A stretch of 64,000 nucleotides of DNA from HKCCE3408 sp039183205 (GCA_039183205.1 JBCDBR010000003.1:93405-157404); one strand, 5' to 3'; positions 9,703 to 21,182 are shown, counted from the stretch's first letter. Numbers and translations are program-made. The notes: generated by a model not told the origin, from the letters alone.

Positions 9703-10437
9703 TCAAGCGCGTGTGAAAAACGCCAAAAGTCGGGCCCAAAGCTGCGGCTCGGTCTCGAAATCGAATGCATGGCCTTGGCCCTCAGCCACAAAAAGATCGG
9801 GTGGATTGCCCGCCGCGTCCAATCTCTTGGCCAGGTTTAGCGTCATTTGATGATCCCAAACCTCATCGGCGGTGCCGACCGACAGAAAGACGGGCCGCGG
9901 GAAAAGCTGGATGTCGATGGCCCGGCCGGGGGTAAGCGCGACGTCATTGCCAGGCCAAACCCAGGCGCGCGCCTGGCCCGCCTCGCGCGGATGACCGGCG
10001 CGCATCTCGGCCACGTCGAAGGCGGGAATGCAGTGATCGGCTGGCGCATGCGCGGCGATCCTGCGGAACGGCAAATCGCCGCCGCCAATGGCACCAAGAT
10101 GCATCGCCAATTCGCCACCGCGCGACCAGCCAAACAGATCGAGCGTCGCAATCCCGGGCGTCGCGCGCAGGGCCCGCGCGGCATCCAAGATCGCGGTGAT
10201 ATCGACCTCGTGGATTGTCCCCGCGCCCCAGACATCTCCCGTGCCGTATGCAAATGGCAAGGCCGCAACACCATGTGCGGCCAAAATCGCGGCAAAGCGA
10301 TGCGACCATCCCGACCCAGGCCCTTCCGAGCCGTGCAAAATCATGACGCACGGCATGTCGCCTGCGACTTTGGGCGCATAAAGTGGCCCGGCGCCGGCAA
10401 TAGGGGTCAATTGCAGGCTCACAGCCAAAACCCGCAT
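9703..10437 (-). CDS. Alpha/beta hydrolase (dienelactone hydrolase / BAAT-like)
   Basis: 244 aa alpha/beta hydrolase. The nucleophile elbow is GWSRGG with Ser near residue 105, an oxyanion HGSEGPGSG loop lies near residues 35-43, an acid residue is likely in the VGTADEVWD segment, and the catalytic His is in the C-terminal EGQGHAF. No signal peptide, so it is probably cytosolic. The composition resembles acyl-CoA thioester hydrolase and dienelactone-hydrolase-like proteins; the substrate cannot be told. It follows the mutase gene on the same strand by 54 bases. Confidence 0.85.
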   Translation of the reverse strand: MRVLAVSLQLTPIAGAGPLYAPKVAGDMPCVMILHGSEGPGSGWSHRFAAILAAHGVAALPFAYGTGDVWGAGTIHEVDITAILDAARALRATPGIATLDLFGWSRGGELAMHLGAIGGGDLPFRRIAAHAPADHCIPAFDVAEMRAGHPREAGQARAWVWPGNDVALTPGRAIDIQLFPRPVFLSVGTADEVWDHQMTLNLAKRLDAAGNPPDLFVAEGQGHAFDFETEPQLWARLLAFFTRA

Positions 10438-10491
10438 CCGGCCTCACGCCCTGCGTGCCACGCCGCGATCGGCCTTGGTCGCAAACGACCC

Positions 10492-12627
<2,136 letters not shown>

Positions 12628-13682
12628 TGGCTTGTCCTCTTCCTGGTCCTGTCGCGCCCGGAGCTTCGCCCAGGTCGTCGATATAGATCGCCTGTCCATC
12701 CGCGCCCGATCTCAGCCAGGCGATGTCTTCGGCATATTGCGCCTGAAGCGCCCGGCGCTGGCTGGCATTAAAGGGCATGAACCGGCCCGTCTGTTCTATC
12801 ACACCTTCGCTCGATTGGCCCATATCGGCCAAATGGCTCCGCAATGCGGCCGGTGTTGGGGCGGCATTGTGCCAATCGCGCCGCCCCGACAGACGCGGCA
12901 GGTCCGGACCCAACAGGGCGCGGGCCAGCACTTCTGGCCGGGCCGACATCATTTCATGCGTCCATACGCAGATGCGGGCGTCTGGAAAGGTCGCGGCCAA
13001 TTCGGTGATGACATGGCGCCAGCGCCGTGGCTGATCGACCAATGCCGCCGAAAGCTGCGCCGAAGGGACCGGGCCCGACCGCGCGACGCAAAACGCCACG
13101 GCTGAGGCCCACCAGGCATCGTAGGATCGAATGCCAAAGGCCAGTTGCCGGCAATGCGGGCCAAAGGTGCCCGCCAAACGGCGGGCCCGGCCGCCGGCGT
13201 CGGGATAAAGGCAGCGATGCGACAAGGTGTGGCGCAATGTGCCCACCATGTTTTCTTCGCTGACCAGCAATTGGCGCGTACCGTCCGCGGCGAGCCCGTC
13301 GAGCGCGTCGGTCACGCGGCGCGAGACATGCGGCTGGCGACGATTGACCCAGGACAGCGCGGGCCGTGCGGGGCCGATCAGGCCTTCGAAGAGATCCGAC
13401 CGCGTCCGCTTCGGCCCCCAATAGGCGTAACCTTTGGCCGCCAGCCCCCCCCGGCTTTGGCCGATCATGCGCTGAAAGGTCGTCGTCGCCGTCCGGTGCG
13501 CACCGAAATGCAAGGTCACATCCAACAAAGCTCTCCGCGCCGATCTGTTCTGGCGGCGGTTGTCGGGACTTGCGGTAAAGGCGCGGTAAATTGCAGCGAT
13601 TTTGCTGCGCAGCGGGGTTCGGCACACGAAAGGCTTCGCAATCGCTGGCATGGTGCCTATATCTGGCCGGAGCGGAGGTGAA

Positions 13683-14165
13683 ATGACGCAAACCAAACGA
13701 GCGATTTTTGCTGTAATCTTGGGGCTCTGCACCGGGCAAAGCGCGATATCGCAAGACATTGCAACGGCCAGTGAGTCGACGACGGAATTGCCGCAAGAGG
13801 CCGTCGATCCGCTCGCGCCGCGCGATGCAACTGAAACAAATTTGAATGACTTTCTCTGGCTTAATCGGCCGATCATTGTGTTCGCCGACACAGCAGCCGA
13901 TCCCCGGTTCCAGGAACAAATGGCACTGCTCGAAGAACGCTCAGGCCCGCTTTTGGACCGCGATGCGGTCATCATCTTCGACACCGACCCCGATGCCGGT
14001 TCTGCCATCCGGACAGAACTGCGCCCGCGGGGTTTCGCGCTTGTGGTGCTGACCAAAGACGGCGCCGTCGGCTTTCGCAGCCCCTCGCCGCGCGACGTGC
14101 GCGAAATCACCCGGCGTATCGATAATTTCTCCATCCGCCAGGAAGAATTGCGGACCGGCGGCTGA
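13683..14165 (+). CDS. DUF4174 secreted protein
   Basis: 160 aa with an N-terminal signal peptide (IFAVILGLCTGQSAIS, cleavage probably near residue 23) followed by a short acidic linker and a domain of about 110 residues resembling DUF4174. The family looks thioredoxin-like, with PIIVFADTAADPRFQEQ near residues 60-76 and GFALVVLTKDG in the core, but there is no CxxC motif. Expected in the periplasm. It is the only plus-strand gene inside the mutase/pccA block and converges on pccA. Confidence 0.8.
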   Translation: MTQTKRAIFAVILGLCTGQSAISQDIATASESTTELPQEAVDPLAPRDATETNLNDFLWLNRPIIVFADTAADPRFQEQMALLEERSGPLLDRDAVIIFDTDPDAGSAIRTELRPRGFALVVLTKDGAVGFRSPSPRDVREITRRIDNFSIRQEELRTGG

Positions 14166-14232
14166 TCCCGCGCGCAGTGCGCTGTCAGATCGGCGGTCGC
14201 GTCGCGTTCGAAAGCTATCTCCGCGCGCCTGC

Positions 14233-16287
14233 TCACTCGAACTCCAAGATGATATCATCGACGGCAAGGCTGTCGCCGGGGGTAGCCTTGACCGACGCCA
14301 CCACGCCCTTCTTTTCGGCGCGCAAGATGTTTTCCATCTTCATCGCTTCGACCGTGGCCAGCGCCTGACCCTCCTGGACCTCCTGGCCGGCTGCAACGTC
14401 GATCTTCACGACCAGCCCGGGCATCGGGCAGAGCAGATATTTGGATGTATCCGGGGGGAGCTTTTCCGGCATGCGCGCGGCCAGTTCCGCCGCACGCAGG
14501 GACCGCGTCTTCACATCCAAATCGGCGCCACGATACCGGATGCGAAAGCCCTCGCTGCGGGGCTCGACCTTTAGAACAATATCCGGCGCGGCAGCCGCGT
14601 CCTGGCCAAATCGCACCGGGGCCAGCATGTCCCCGGGCCGCCAATCGACCAGTGTCGGACGCGGCACTTGCGGCGCGCTGTCCAGGCGCGTTGTCGGGGC
14701 GCTGCCGTGATCTGCCTGGGAATACGGCCCCACCGCAATCACGGCCTCAAATTCGCCGATCTGCACCGCAAACCGGTCGGGCACCGCGTCGATATCGCGG
14801 AACTTGCCAGAGACCTGCCATTCGCGCCGTCGCCGCAGAGCCATCATCGAGGCCGCTGCACGTGCGATGGCGTCGAGCGTGGCATCTTCCAAATCAACCC
14901 CTTGGAAACCTTCGGGATATTCCTCCGCGATAAAGGCGGTCGTCATGTCGCCTGCGACAAATTTTGGATGCGCCATGACCGCCGATAGAAACGGCAAATT
15001 GTGCCCAATCCCCTCCACCTCAAAGCCGTCAAGCGCGTGGAGCATGCCATCAATCGCCGCCGCGCGTGTCTCGCCCCATGTGCATAGCTTGGCGATCATT
15101 GGGTCGTAATACATCGAAATCTCACCGCCTTCGTAGACGCCGGTATCGTTGCGCACGACCGGGGCGGACGGTCGCAGGCCTGGCGCATAATCCGGCGTCT
15201 CTGTCGGTGGGCGGTACCGCGTCAGACGTCCGATCGACGGCAGGAAATTGCGATAGGGATCCTCAGCATAAAGCCGGCTTTCCATGGCCCAGCCCTTGAG
15301 CGCGATATCGTCTTGGGCGAATGCGAGTTTTTCGCCAGCCGCCACCCGGATCATCTGTTCGACCAGATCCACGCCCGTGATCAACTCGGTCACCGGATGT
15401 TCGACTTGCAGCCGCGTATTCATTTCCAGGAAATAGAATTTGCGGGCGCCATCGACGATAAACTCCACCGTGCCGGCGCTGGTATAGCCAACGGCCTTTG
15501 CCAGCGCGACCGCTTGCGTGCCCATTGCGGCCCGGGTTTCGGCATCCAAGAACGGCGATGGTGCTTCTTCGATCACCTTTTGGTTGCGCCGCTGGATCGA
15601 ACATTCTCGCTCACCCAGATAAAGGCAGGTCCCATGCCGATCTCCGAGAACCTGAATTTCAATATGGCGCGGTTGGGTGACGAATTTCTCGATGAAAATC
15701 CGGTCATCCCCAAAACTCGCTGCCGCTTCGTTCTTGGACGATTGAAACCCCTCGCGCGCCTCGGTTTCGTCCCAAGCGATGCGCATCCCCTTGCCACCGC
15801 CGCCGGCGCTGGCCTTGATCATCACCGGATAGCCGATCTCGCCCGCTATCTTTGCGGCCTCATCAGCATCCGCGATCAGCCCCATATAACCCGGCACGGT
15901 GCTCACGCCGGCTTCGGCGGCAATCTTCTTTGAGGTGATCTTGTCGCCCATCGCTTCGATGGCTTTGGCCGGCGGGCCGATAAAGGCCACGCCTGCGGCC
16001 TCCAACGCCTCTGCAAAGGCTCTGTTTTCCGACAGAAAGCCATATCCGGGATGCACCGCATCGGCACCGCTTTGCCGGATGGCCGCCATCACCTTGTCGA
16101 TCACGATATAGCTTTCGGCCGCCGGCGCGGGCCCGATATGGATGGCCTCGTCGGCCATTTGAACATGCAAGGCGCGCGCATCGGCATCGGAATAGACGGC
16201 CACCGTGGCTATGCCCATCCGACGCGCTGTCTTGATCACCCGGCAGGCTATTTCGCCACGATTGGCAATCAGGATTTTCTTGATCAT
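14233..16287 (-). CDS. pccA: Propionyl-CoA carboxylase, biotin carboxylase/carrier subunit
   Basis: 684 aa alpha subunit. The order is biotin carboxylase N-domain (KKILIANRGEIACRVI), ATP-grasp domain with GGGGKGMR, C-domain, a linker region, and a C-terminal biotinyl domain whose EAMKM places the biotinylated Lys near residue 650. It carboxylates the carrier biotin, and PccB passes the carboxyl group to propionyl-CoA. The start at 16287 is the canonical MIKKILIANRGE. It lies about 1.8 kb downstream of pccB on the same strand, with four small genes and a terminator between them. Confidence 0.95.
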   Translation of the reverse strand: MIKKILIANRGEIACRVIKTARRMGIATVAVYSDADARALHVQMADEAIHIGPAPAAESYIVIDKVMAAIRQSGADAVHPGYGFLSENRAFAEALEAAGVAFIGPPAKAIEAMGDKITSKKIAAEAGVSTVPGYMGLIADADEAAKIAGEIGYPVMIKASAGGGGKGMRIAWDETEAREGFQSSKNEAAASFGDDRIFIEKFVTQPRHIEIQVLGDRHGTCLYLGERECSIQRRNQKVIEEAPSPFLDAETRAAMGTQAVALAKAVGYTSAGTVEFIVDGARKFYFLEMNTRLQVEHPVTELITGVDLVEQMIRVAAGEKLAFAQDDIALKGWAMESRLYAEDPYRNFLPSIGRLTRYRPPTETPDYAPGLRPSAPVVRNDTGVYEGGEISMYYDPMIAKLCTWGETRAAAIDGMLHALDGFEVEGIGHNLPFLSAVMAHPKFVAGDMTTAFIAEEYPEGFQGVDLEDATLDAIARAAASMMALRRRREWQVSGKFRDIDAVPDRFAVQIGEFEAVIAVGPYSQADHGSAPTTRLDSAPQVPRPTLVDWRPGDMLAPVRFGQDAAAAPDIVLKVEPRSEGFRIRYRGADLDVKTRSLRAAELAARMPEKLPPDTSKYLLCPMPGLVVKIDVAAGQEVQEGQALATVEAMKMENILRAEKKGVVASVKATPGDSLAVDDIILEFE

Positions 16288-16401
16288 ATCCGCTCCCCCG
16301 ATGCGCTGATTGCGCACACCAAAAAACACCCGTTGGCCCGGTCGGGGTGCACCCCGCCGGTCCATTTTCGTTGGTTAACCTGGACCTGGGACGCGCGCCG
16401 G

Positions 16402-16602
16402 TCAGCAGGGTCCCAAATCATCGCAGAGCGCGCCGGCGCCGACGCCGACCAAAGCGCCCGCGGCAATTGGCCCGCTAAGGGCCAGCATGGCAACGCCGCC
16501 CAGCGCGCCACCCAGCCCGGCACGTTCGATATCCGATCCGGTGCATGCGGCAAGCGCCGTGCACAAGATGATTGCAATGGTAAGTTTTTGTTTGGCCCGC
16601 AT
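16402..16602 (-). CDS. Small putative lipoprotein
   Basis: 66 aa with a lipoprotein signal: a positively charged start MRAKQK, a hydrophobic core, and lipobox LAAC with the modifiable Cys at residue 20. The mature part is Gly/Ala-rich with a hydrophobic stretch (GALGGVAMLALSGPIAAGALVG) like glycine-zipper proteins, and ends in a CDDLGPC motif. AGGAAC lies at a suitable distance before the ATG. Small lipoproteins in pcc loci recur in this bacterial group; the function is unknown. Confidence 0.75.
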   Translation of the reverse strand: MRAKQKLTIAIILCTALAACTGSDIERAGLGGALGGVAMLALSGPIAAGALVGVGAGALCDDLGPC

Positions 16603-16930
16603 TTTGCGTGTTCCTGTCTCGATTTGCCTCGTCGTAGGTCGGAGTGTACCAGGCCATCGATTCGCAAGAAAGCCCCATGCGCGCCGCGCCGCCGCGCCCG
16701 CACCAGCGCGCGGCGGAGATGTCGCAAAACCGCAATAAAAAAGGGCGATCTCTCGATGGTATCGGTAGATCGCCCCTTAGGGGAAGGGTAACACGTCTTG
16801 TCAAAGCCGGCTGTGTAACTGCTGGGGACAGTCGCCGGTGGGTTGAATATGGCACAAGGAACGCCTCGCCAAAAGGACAAGTTTTTGAAATGCACAATCA
16901 ATTGGCGGTAATCCGCCAAAATTCGGCGTG
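16603..16930. other. Intergenic region between 124-codon gene and small lipoprotein gene
   Basis: This 328-base stretch contains the terminator at 16735-16777. I see no convincing gene on either strand. The 130 bases before the lipoprotein ATG are the likely place for a separate promoter for lipoprotein-pccA, but no clear -35/-10 pair stands out. Confidence 0.5.
16735..16777 (-). terminator. Rho-independent terminator on the minus strand
   Basis: GGGCGATCT at 16743-16751 pairs with AGATCGCCC at 16767-16775 around a 15-base loop. Read on the minus strand the hairpin is followed by six T residues. It lies after the 124-codon gene (ends 16931) and before the lipoprotein gene, so the pccB-side transcript should end here, at least in part, and the lipoprotein/pccA pair would need its own promoter. 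Confidence 0.8.
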
Positions 16931-17305
16931 TCATCGGCCAGGATCCCTCCAAAATCCCTCACCGGTGAAGGCGTCGGGAAAGCTGGCCCGCGCGCGGGCT
17001 TCGTCGATTCGGAGCAGCGCGTCGTAGCTTTCTGGGTCAAACGGTTCATCTGCCGGAACAATTTCCCGTCCCAGCAGCCAAGAAAGGCGCCCGGCATCCA
17101 GATTGCCCCGCGCAAACGGCGCATCTCCAAAGAGTTGCCAAATCGCCTCCAAAAAGGCGGCATCTGCGCGCCGATCGGCCGGTCGGCGGTCGGCATGCCG
17201 TTCTCGCTGTTTCAACGGCGTGGCCCCGGCCTTGTTTTCACGCCGGATCGTGAATTGGTGGTCTGTCCCGGGCAGACGAGAGGGGAAACCACGGTGCTTG
17301 ATCAT
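16931..17305 (-). CDS. Hypothetical protein coupled to ridA-like gene
   Basis: 124 aa soluble, charged protein (Arg/Asp rich) with WQLFGDAPF and a C-terminal DAFTGEGFWRDPGR. I do not recognise a family. It is probably real because codon use is like its neighbours and its ATG overlaps the ridA-like stop by 4 bases (ATGA), implying coupling. It is followed by a terminator, so it is the last gene of the pccB-led transcript. Confidence 0.65.
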   Translation of the reverse strand: MIKHRGFPSRLPGTDHQFTIRRENKAGATPLKQRERHADRRPADRRADAAFLEAIWQLFGDAPFARGNLDAGRLSWLLGREIVPADEPFDPESYDALLRIDEARARASFPDAFTGEGFWRDPGR

Positions 17306-17697
17306 GGCCGCCGCGCGATCAGATCAATCTCGACCAAGGCGCCGACGGCAAGCGCCGTTACCCCAATGGTTGTGCGCGCAGGCAGCTTGTCGGGTGCGAA
17401 AAAGGCACTGTAGGTCTCGTTAAACGCGGCATAGTCGCGCTCAAACGCGGTCAGATAGGCGCGCACCTGGACGATATGGGTCAGATTGAGCTCAAGCCCG
17501 GCAAGCACAAGCTTGAGATTGGCCATCACTTGGCGCGTCTGCGCCGCGATCCCGTCGGGCAGCGGCGCATCGGGCGCGGCCGGATCGGTCGGCATCTGCC
17601 CGGTCAGAAACACCCAGCCATCGGCCTCGACGGCATGACTAAACGGCGCCACAGGCCGCGGCCCGCCAGGGATCATATGGAAGAGGGGATCAGCCAC
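17302..17697 (-). CDS. RidA family protein
   Basis: About 131 aa, the usual size for RidA/YjgF proteins, which hydrolyse reactive enamine/imine intermediates. Visible family features are the central WVFLTGQMPTDP segment and QTRQVMANLKLVL, then HIVQVRAYLT containing the conserved Arg that binds substrate carboxylates. A GTG at 17697 is the likely start and overlaps the end of the preceding membrane-protein gene by 8 bases. The substrate is not evident; the company of pcc genes is not proof of a role in propionate metabolism. Confidence 0.85.
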   Translation of the reverse strand: MADPLFHMIPGGPRPVAPFSHAVEADGWVFLTGQMPTDPAAPDAPLPDGIAAQTRQVMANLKLVLAGLELNLTHIVQVRAYLTAFERDYAAFNETYSAFFAPDKLPARTTIGVTALAVGALVEIDLIARRP

Positions 17698-18100
17698 TTG
17701 CGACACCGTTGTCCATCGCCGAAACGTCGACAAAAAAAGCTAACAGGATGCAAGCAACCCCCAACGATAGAGCGAATGCCGGTTTTCTGCTCATCCAGGC
17801 CAGCGGTCTTCTGATTTCAATAGGAAATTCGATTTCCAAAGCGACGTTGCTCAATACGACTGCGCGACAGCGATTAAGCTGGACCAGCCGTACCAAACTA
17901 TACAAAAGCGTTGCGAAAAGGCAGACCGCAGAGATGCAAATCAGCCAAACTGTAAGCCACTCCGTGTCACCAAAAGAAACCGACGCGAAAGCAAAAATCG
18001 ACAGAAATGGTGCACCTGAAAACACCACAGCGAACTTGTTGCCTTCTTCCGACGCAGCTCTGTAGCGCTCGATTTCTTGGTTAGACGAATACTCAGGCAT
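17690..18100 (-). CDS. Small membrane protein of unknown family
   Basis: 136 aa with about three transmembrane segments: near residues 24-42, 48-70 (WLTVWLICISAVCLFATLLYSLV) and 108-127. I recognise no family. The DNA is visibly less GC-rich than the flanking genes, which together with its position between pccB and the ridA-like gene suggests a later insertion into the operon. It starts 10 bases after the pccB stop and overlaps the ridA-like gene by 8 bases, so it now belongs to that transcript. Confidence 0.65.
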   Translation of the reverse strand: MPEYSSNQEIERYRAASEEGNKFAVVFSGAPFLSIFAFASVSFGDTEWLTVWLICISAVCLFATLLYSLVRLVQLNRCRAVVLSNVALEIEFPIEIRRPLAWMSRKPAFALSLGVACILLAFFVDVSAMDNGVASG

Positions 18101-18109
18101 CGACCCAAC

Positions 18110-19642
18110 TCACAACGGAATATTGTCGTGCTTTTTCCAGGGCATTTGTCCCTTTTTCTTGCGTAGCATCGCAAAGGCGCGGGCGACGCGGCGGCGGGTG
18201 GAGTGGGGCTGGATGACCTCGTCGATAAAGCCCCGCTCGGCGGCCACGAACGGGTTGGCAAAGCGGTCCTCATAGGCGGCTGTGCGCTCGGCGATCTTTT
18301 CGGCATCGCTCAGTTCGGACCGGTAGAGGATCTCCACCGCGCCTTTTGCGCCCATCACCGCCACTTCGGAGGTCGGCCAGGCATAGTTCACGTCGCCGCC
18401 CATATGCTTAGAACTCATCACCACATAGGCGCCGCCATAGGCTTTGCGGGTGATCACCGTGACCTTCGGCACCGTCGCCTCCCCATAAGCAAACAAGAGC
18501 TTCGCGCCGTGCTTGATCACACCGCCATATTCCTGACCCGTGCCGGGCAGAAAACCCGGCACATCGACCAAGGTCAGGATCGGGATTTCAAAGGCGTCAC
18601 AAAAGCGCACAAACCGCGCAGCTTTCCGCCCGCTATCGATATCAAGCACGCCGGCCAAGACCATCGGTTGGTTGGCCACAACGCCGATCGTCTGCCCCTC
18701 GAGCCGGATAAACCCGGTGATGATATTGCCGGCAAAATCGCGCTGGATCTCATAAAAATCGCCCTCATCGGCGATCTTCAGGATCAGCTCTTTCATGTCG
18801 TAGGGTTGGTTGGGATTGTCCGGGATGAGCGTATCAAGGCTCATCTCAATCCGGTTGGGATCATCGAAGACCGGCCGTATCGGGGGTTTTTCCCGGTTCG
18901 AGAGCGGCAGGAAGTCGATCAAACGCCGCGTCTCCGCCAGCGCTTCCACGTCGTTTTCGAAAGCCGCATCCGCGACCGAGCTTTTTTTGGAATGCGTGCC
19001 CGCCCCGCCCAATTCCTCGGCTGTAACAACCTCGTTGGTCACGGTTTTCACGACATCGGGTCCCGTGACGAACATGTAGGAGCTGTCTTTGACCATGAAG
19101 ATGAAATCGGTCATCGCGGGCGAATACACCGCGCCGCCGGCGCAGGGGCCCATGATCAAGCTGATCTGCGGCACAACACCTGAAGCCATGATATTGCGCT
19201 GAAAGATCTCTCCGTACGCGGCCAGGCTCGACACGCCTTCTTGGATACGGGCACCGCCACTATCGTTGATCCCGATCACCGGCGCGCCGTTTTGCATCGC
19301 CATATCCATGATCTTCACGATCTTCATGGCATGCGTTTCGCTGACCGATCCGCCCAGCACCGTGAAATCCTGCGCGAAGACGTAGACGACCCGACCGTTA
19401 ATCGTGCCCCATCCGGTCACGACCCCATCGCCGCGCGGCTTGGACTTTTCCATGCCGAAATCGGTGCACCGGTGGGTGATAAACATGTCGTATTCTTCGA
19501 AACTGTCCTCGTCGAGGAGCAGATCGATCCGCTCGCGCGCCGTCAGCTTGCCTTTGGCATGCTGGGCATCGATCCGTTTTTCACCGCCGCCCAGGCGGGC
19601 CTCGTGCCGGCGCTGTTCCAACTCGGCCAAAATGTCGTTCAT
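18110..19642 (-). CDS. pccB: Propionyl-CoA carboxylase, carboxyltransferase subunit
   Basis: 510 aa beta subunit with the two crotonase-fold halves of biotin-dependent carboxyltransferases. The first half has GGARIQEGVSSLAAYGEIF and GPCAGGAVYSPAMTDF; the second has DVPGFLPGTGQEYGG and AYGGAYVVMSSKHMGGD. It moves CO2 from PccA biotin to propionyl-CoA, giving methylmalonyl-CoA. The ATG at 19642 has a strong GGAGGGA site. Two TTTGCAAA boxes lie 70-90 bases upstream of the start. Confidence 0.96.
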   Translation of the reverse strand: MNDILAELEQRRHEARLGGGEKRIDAQHAKGKLTARERIDLLLDEDSFEEYDMFITHRCTDFGMEKSKPRGDGVVTGWGTINGRVVYVFAQDFTVLGGSVSETHAMKIVKIMDMAMQNGAPVIGINDSGGARIQEGVSSLAAYGEIFQRNIMASGVVPQISLIMGPCAGGAVYSPAMTDFIFMVKDSSYMFVTGPDVVKTVTNEVVTAEELGGAGTHSKKSSVADAAFENDVEALAETRRLIDFLPLSNREKPPIRPVFDDPNRIEMSLDTLIPDNPNQPYDMKELILKIADEGDFYEIQRDFAGNIITGFIRLEGQTIGVVANQPMVLAGVLDIDSGRKAARFVRFCDAFEIPILTLVDVPGFLPGTGQEYGGVIKHGAKLLFAYGEATVPKVTVITRKAYGGAYVVMSSKHMGGDVNYAWPTSEVAVMGAKGAVEILYRSELSDAEKIAERTAAYEDRFANPFVAAERGFIDEVIQPHSTRRRVARAFAMLRKKKGQMPWKKHDNIPL

Positions 19643-19711
19643 CGCGTCCCTCCGCTTCTCGCCCGGCAAATTAGGCCAAGCGATGCGGTGGGGATAGGCG
19701 AAAGGCGCAAA

Positions 19712-19731
19712 TTTGCAAACATCTTTGCAAA
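19712..19731. promoter_or_regulatory. PccR-type double TTTGCAAA box
   Basis: TTTGCAAA at 19712-19719 and again at 19724-19731, four bases apart, in the 179-base region between divergent pccB and the MFS gene. From memory, the same paired octamer was described upstream of Rhodobacter sphaeroides pccB as the target of the short-chain fatty acyl-CoA regulator PccR. Each octamer is itself a palindrome. Confidence 0.8.
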
Positions 19732-19821
19732 CGAGGCCGCGGCGTTGCGAAGCGACGCTGCTAGAGCGTTGTGCATGGGCGCACATAGACATCCCCGCCC
19801 GAGGGACCTAAAGCTGCGCGC

Positions 19822-21045
19822 ATGTCCACATCTTCGCCCGCCCGGTTTTTGGATCGGACGACAGCGCCTCATGTTTTTACCTTGATCGTACTGACAGGCC
19901 TCGGCGCGCTGTCGATGAACGTCTTTTTGCCATCGCTGCCGGGAATGACGGCGTATTTCGAAGCCGATTACCGGCTCGTCCAACTGTCCGTCGCCCTTTA
20001 TTTGGCGATGAATGCGGTGATGCAGATTTTCCTCGGTCCCATCTCGGATCGCTATGGCAGACGCATCGTTTTGGTTTGGTCGTTCTCGATTTTCCTCCTG
20101 GCAACGCTGGGCTGCCTGTTCGCACCGACCATTGAGGTTTTTTTGGCGTTCCGGATGCTCCAAGCGGCGGTAGCGTCGGGTCTGGTTTTGGGCCGCGCCG
20201 TGATCCGCGACATGTTCGACCAAGAAGAAGCGGCCAGCATGATCGGCTATGTCACGATGGGCATGGCCGTCGTGCCCATGATCGGCCCGATGATCGGTGG
20301 AGAGCTTGATGCGGCCTTTGGCTGGCAGGCCAATTTCGTTTTGCTATTTGCCTTGGGCGCAGTGGTCTTGTGGCTCATCTGGGCCGATCTTGGGGAAACC
20401 GCACGCACAACCTCAACAAGCTTTAGCGCGCAATTTGCCGATTATCCGGAGCTCTTCACGGCCCGCCGATTTTGGGGCTATGCAATGGCCGCGGCCTTCG
20501 CATCCGGCGCTTTCTTTGCCTATCTCGGTGGCGCGCCCTATGTCGGCTCCGAAGTCTTTGGATTGTCCAGCCAAGCCTTCGGGTACCTGTTCGGCGCGCC
20601 GGCGGTCGGCTATGCGGTCGGCAACGGCATCTCTGGCCGCTACAGTCGGCGGTTCGGCATCAACCGCATGATCCTTTGGGGCGGCTTGACGTCGACCGGC
20701 GGCATGGCTGCGGCGCTTTTGGTGTTCTTAACCGGCATCGGCAATGTCTACATGTTCTTCGCCTTCATGGTTTTTGTCGGGCTTGGAAACGGGCTGGTCA
20801 TGCCCAATGCCATATCCGGCACCTTGTCGGTGCGGCCGCATTTGGCCGGCACCGCATCCGGCTTGGGCGGCGCGATCATGATCGGAGGCGGCGCGATGTT
20901 GTCGGCCTTTGCAGGCTCCATTCTGACGCCGGGCACGGGGGCCATTCCGCTCATCCTGATTATGCTGGTCACCTCCGCGATGAGCATCCTAGCGATTGTC
21001 TATACCATGCGCCGTGAGAGCCAGGTCACAGATACGACCGCCTAA
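19822..21045 (+). CDS. Bcr/CflA family MFS drug-resistance transporter
   Basis: 407 aa with twelve predicted transmembrane segments. The early GALSMNVFLPSLPGMTAYF and the loop motif GPISDRYGRRIVL (MFS motif A, residues 72-84) are typical of the Bcr/CflA drug:H+ antiporter subfamily. Expected to export small molecules across the inner membrane; the natural substrate is unknown. It is divergent from pccB, so its upstream region shares the TTTGCAAA boxes. Confidence 0.9.
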   Translation: MSTSSPARFLDRTTAPHVFTLIVLTGLGALSMNVFLPSLPGMTAYFEADYRLVQLSVALYLAMNAVMQIFLGPISDRYGRRIVLVWSFSIFLLATLGCLFAPTIEVFLAFRMLQAAVASGLVLGRAVIRDMFDQEEAASMIGYVTMGMAVVPMIGPMIGGELDAAFGWQANFVLLFALGAVVLWLIWADLGETARTTSTSFSAQFADYPELFTARRFWGYAMAAAFASGAFFAYLGGAPYVGSEVFGLSSQAFGYLFGAPAVGYAVGNGISGRYSRRFGINRMILWGGLTSTGGMAAALLVFLTGIGNVYMFFAFMVFVGLGNGLVMPNAISGTLSVRPHLAGTASGLGGAIMIGGGAMLSAFAGSILTPGTGAIPLILIMLVTSAMSILAIVYTMRRESQVTDTTA

Positions 21046-21182
21046 GGATCTGTCCCAATTCGAACAATTCCCATCGAATCCACGAGCAAAGCGGAAATTT
21101 TTAGTCAAATTCGAACATCTACGGTCCGTCGAACAAACAATCCACAGGCAAACCGTGGTCCTGTGGGCTGTCGAAATGACCG

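Noticed and set aside
12628..12700. Possible cobalamin riboswitch before methylmalonyl-CoA mutase
   Set aside because: The region is coding for the upstream gene and shows no B12-box-like sequence.
19241..19885. 214-codon plus-strand frame over pccB
   Set aside because: Shadow of the antisense strand of a clear carboxylase gene.
21057..21117. Ten-base direct repeat AATTCGAACA after the MFS gene
   Set aside because: Only two copies, 51 bases apart, in an AT-richer convergent gap; not enough to claim a function.
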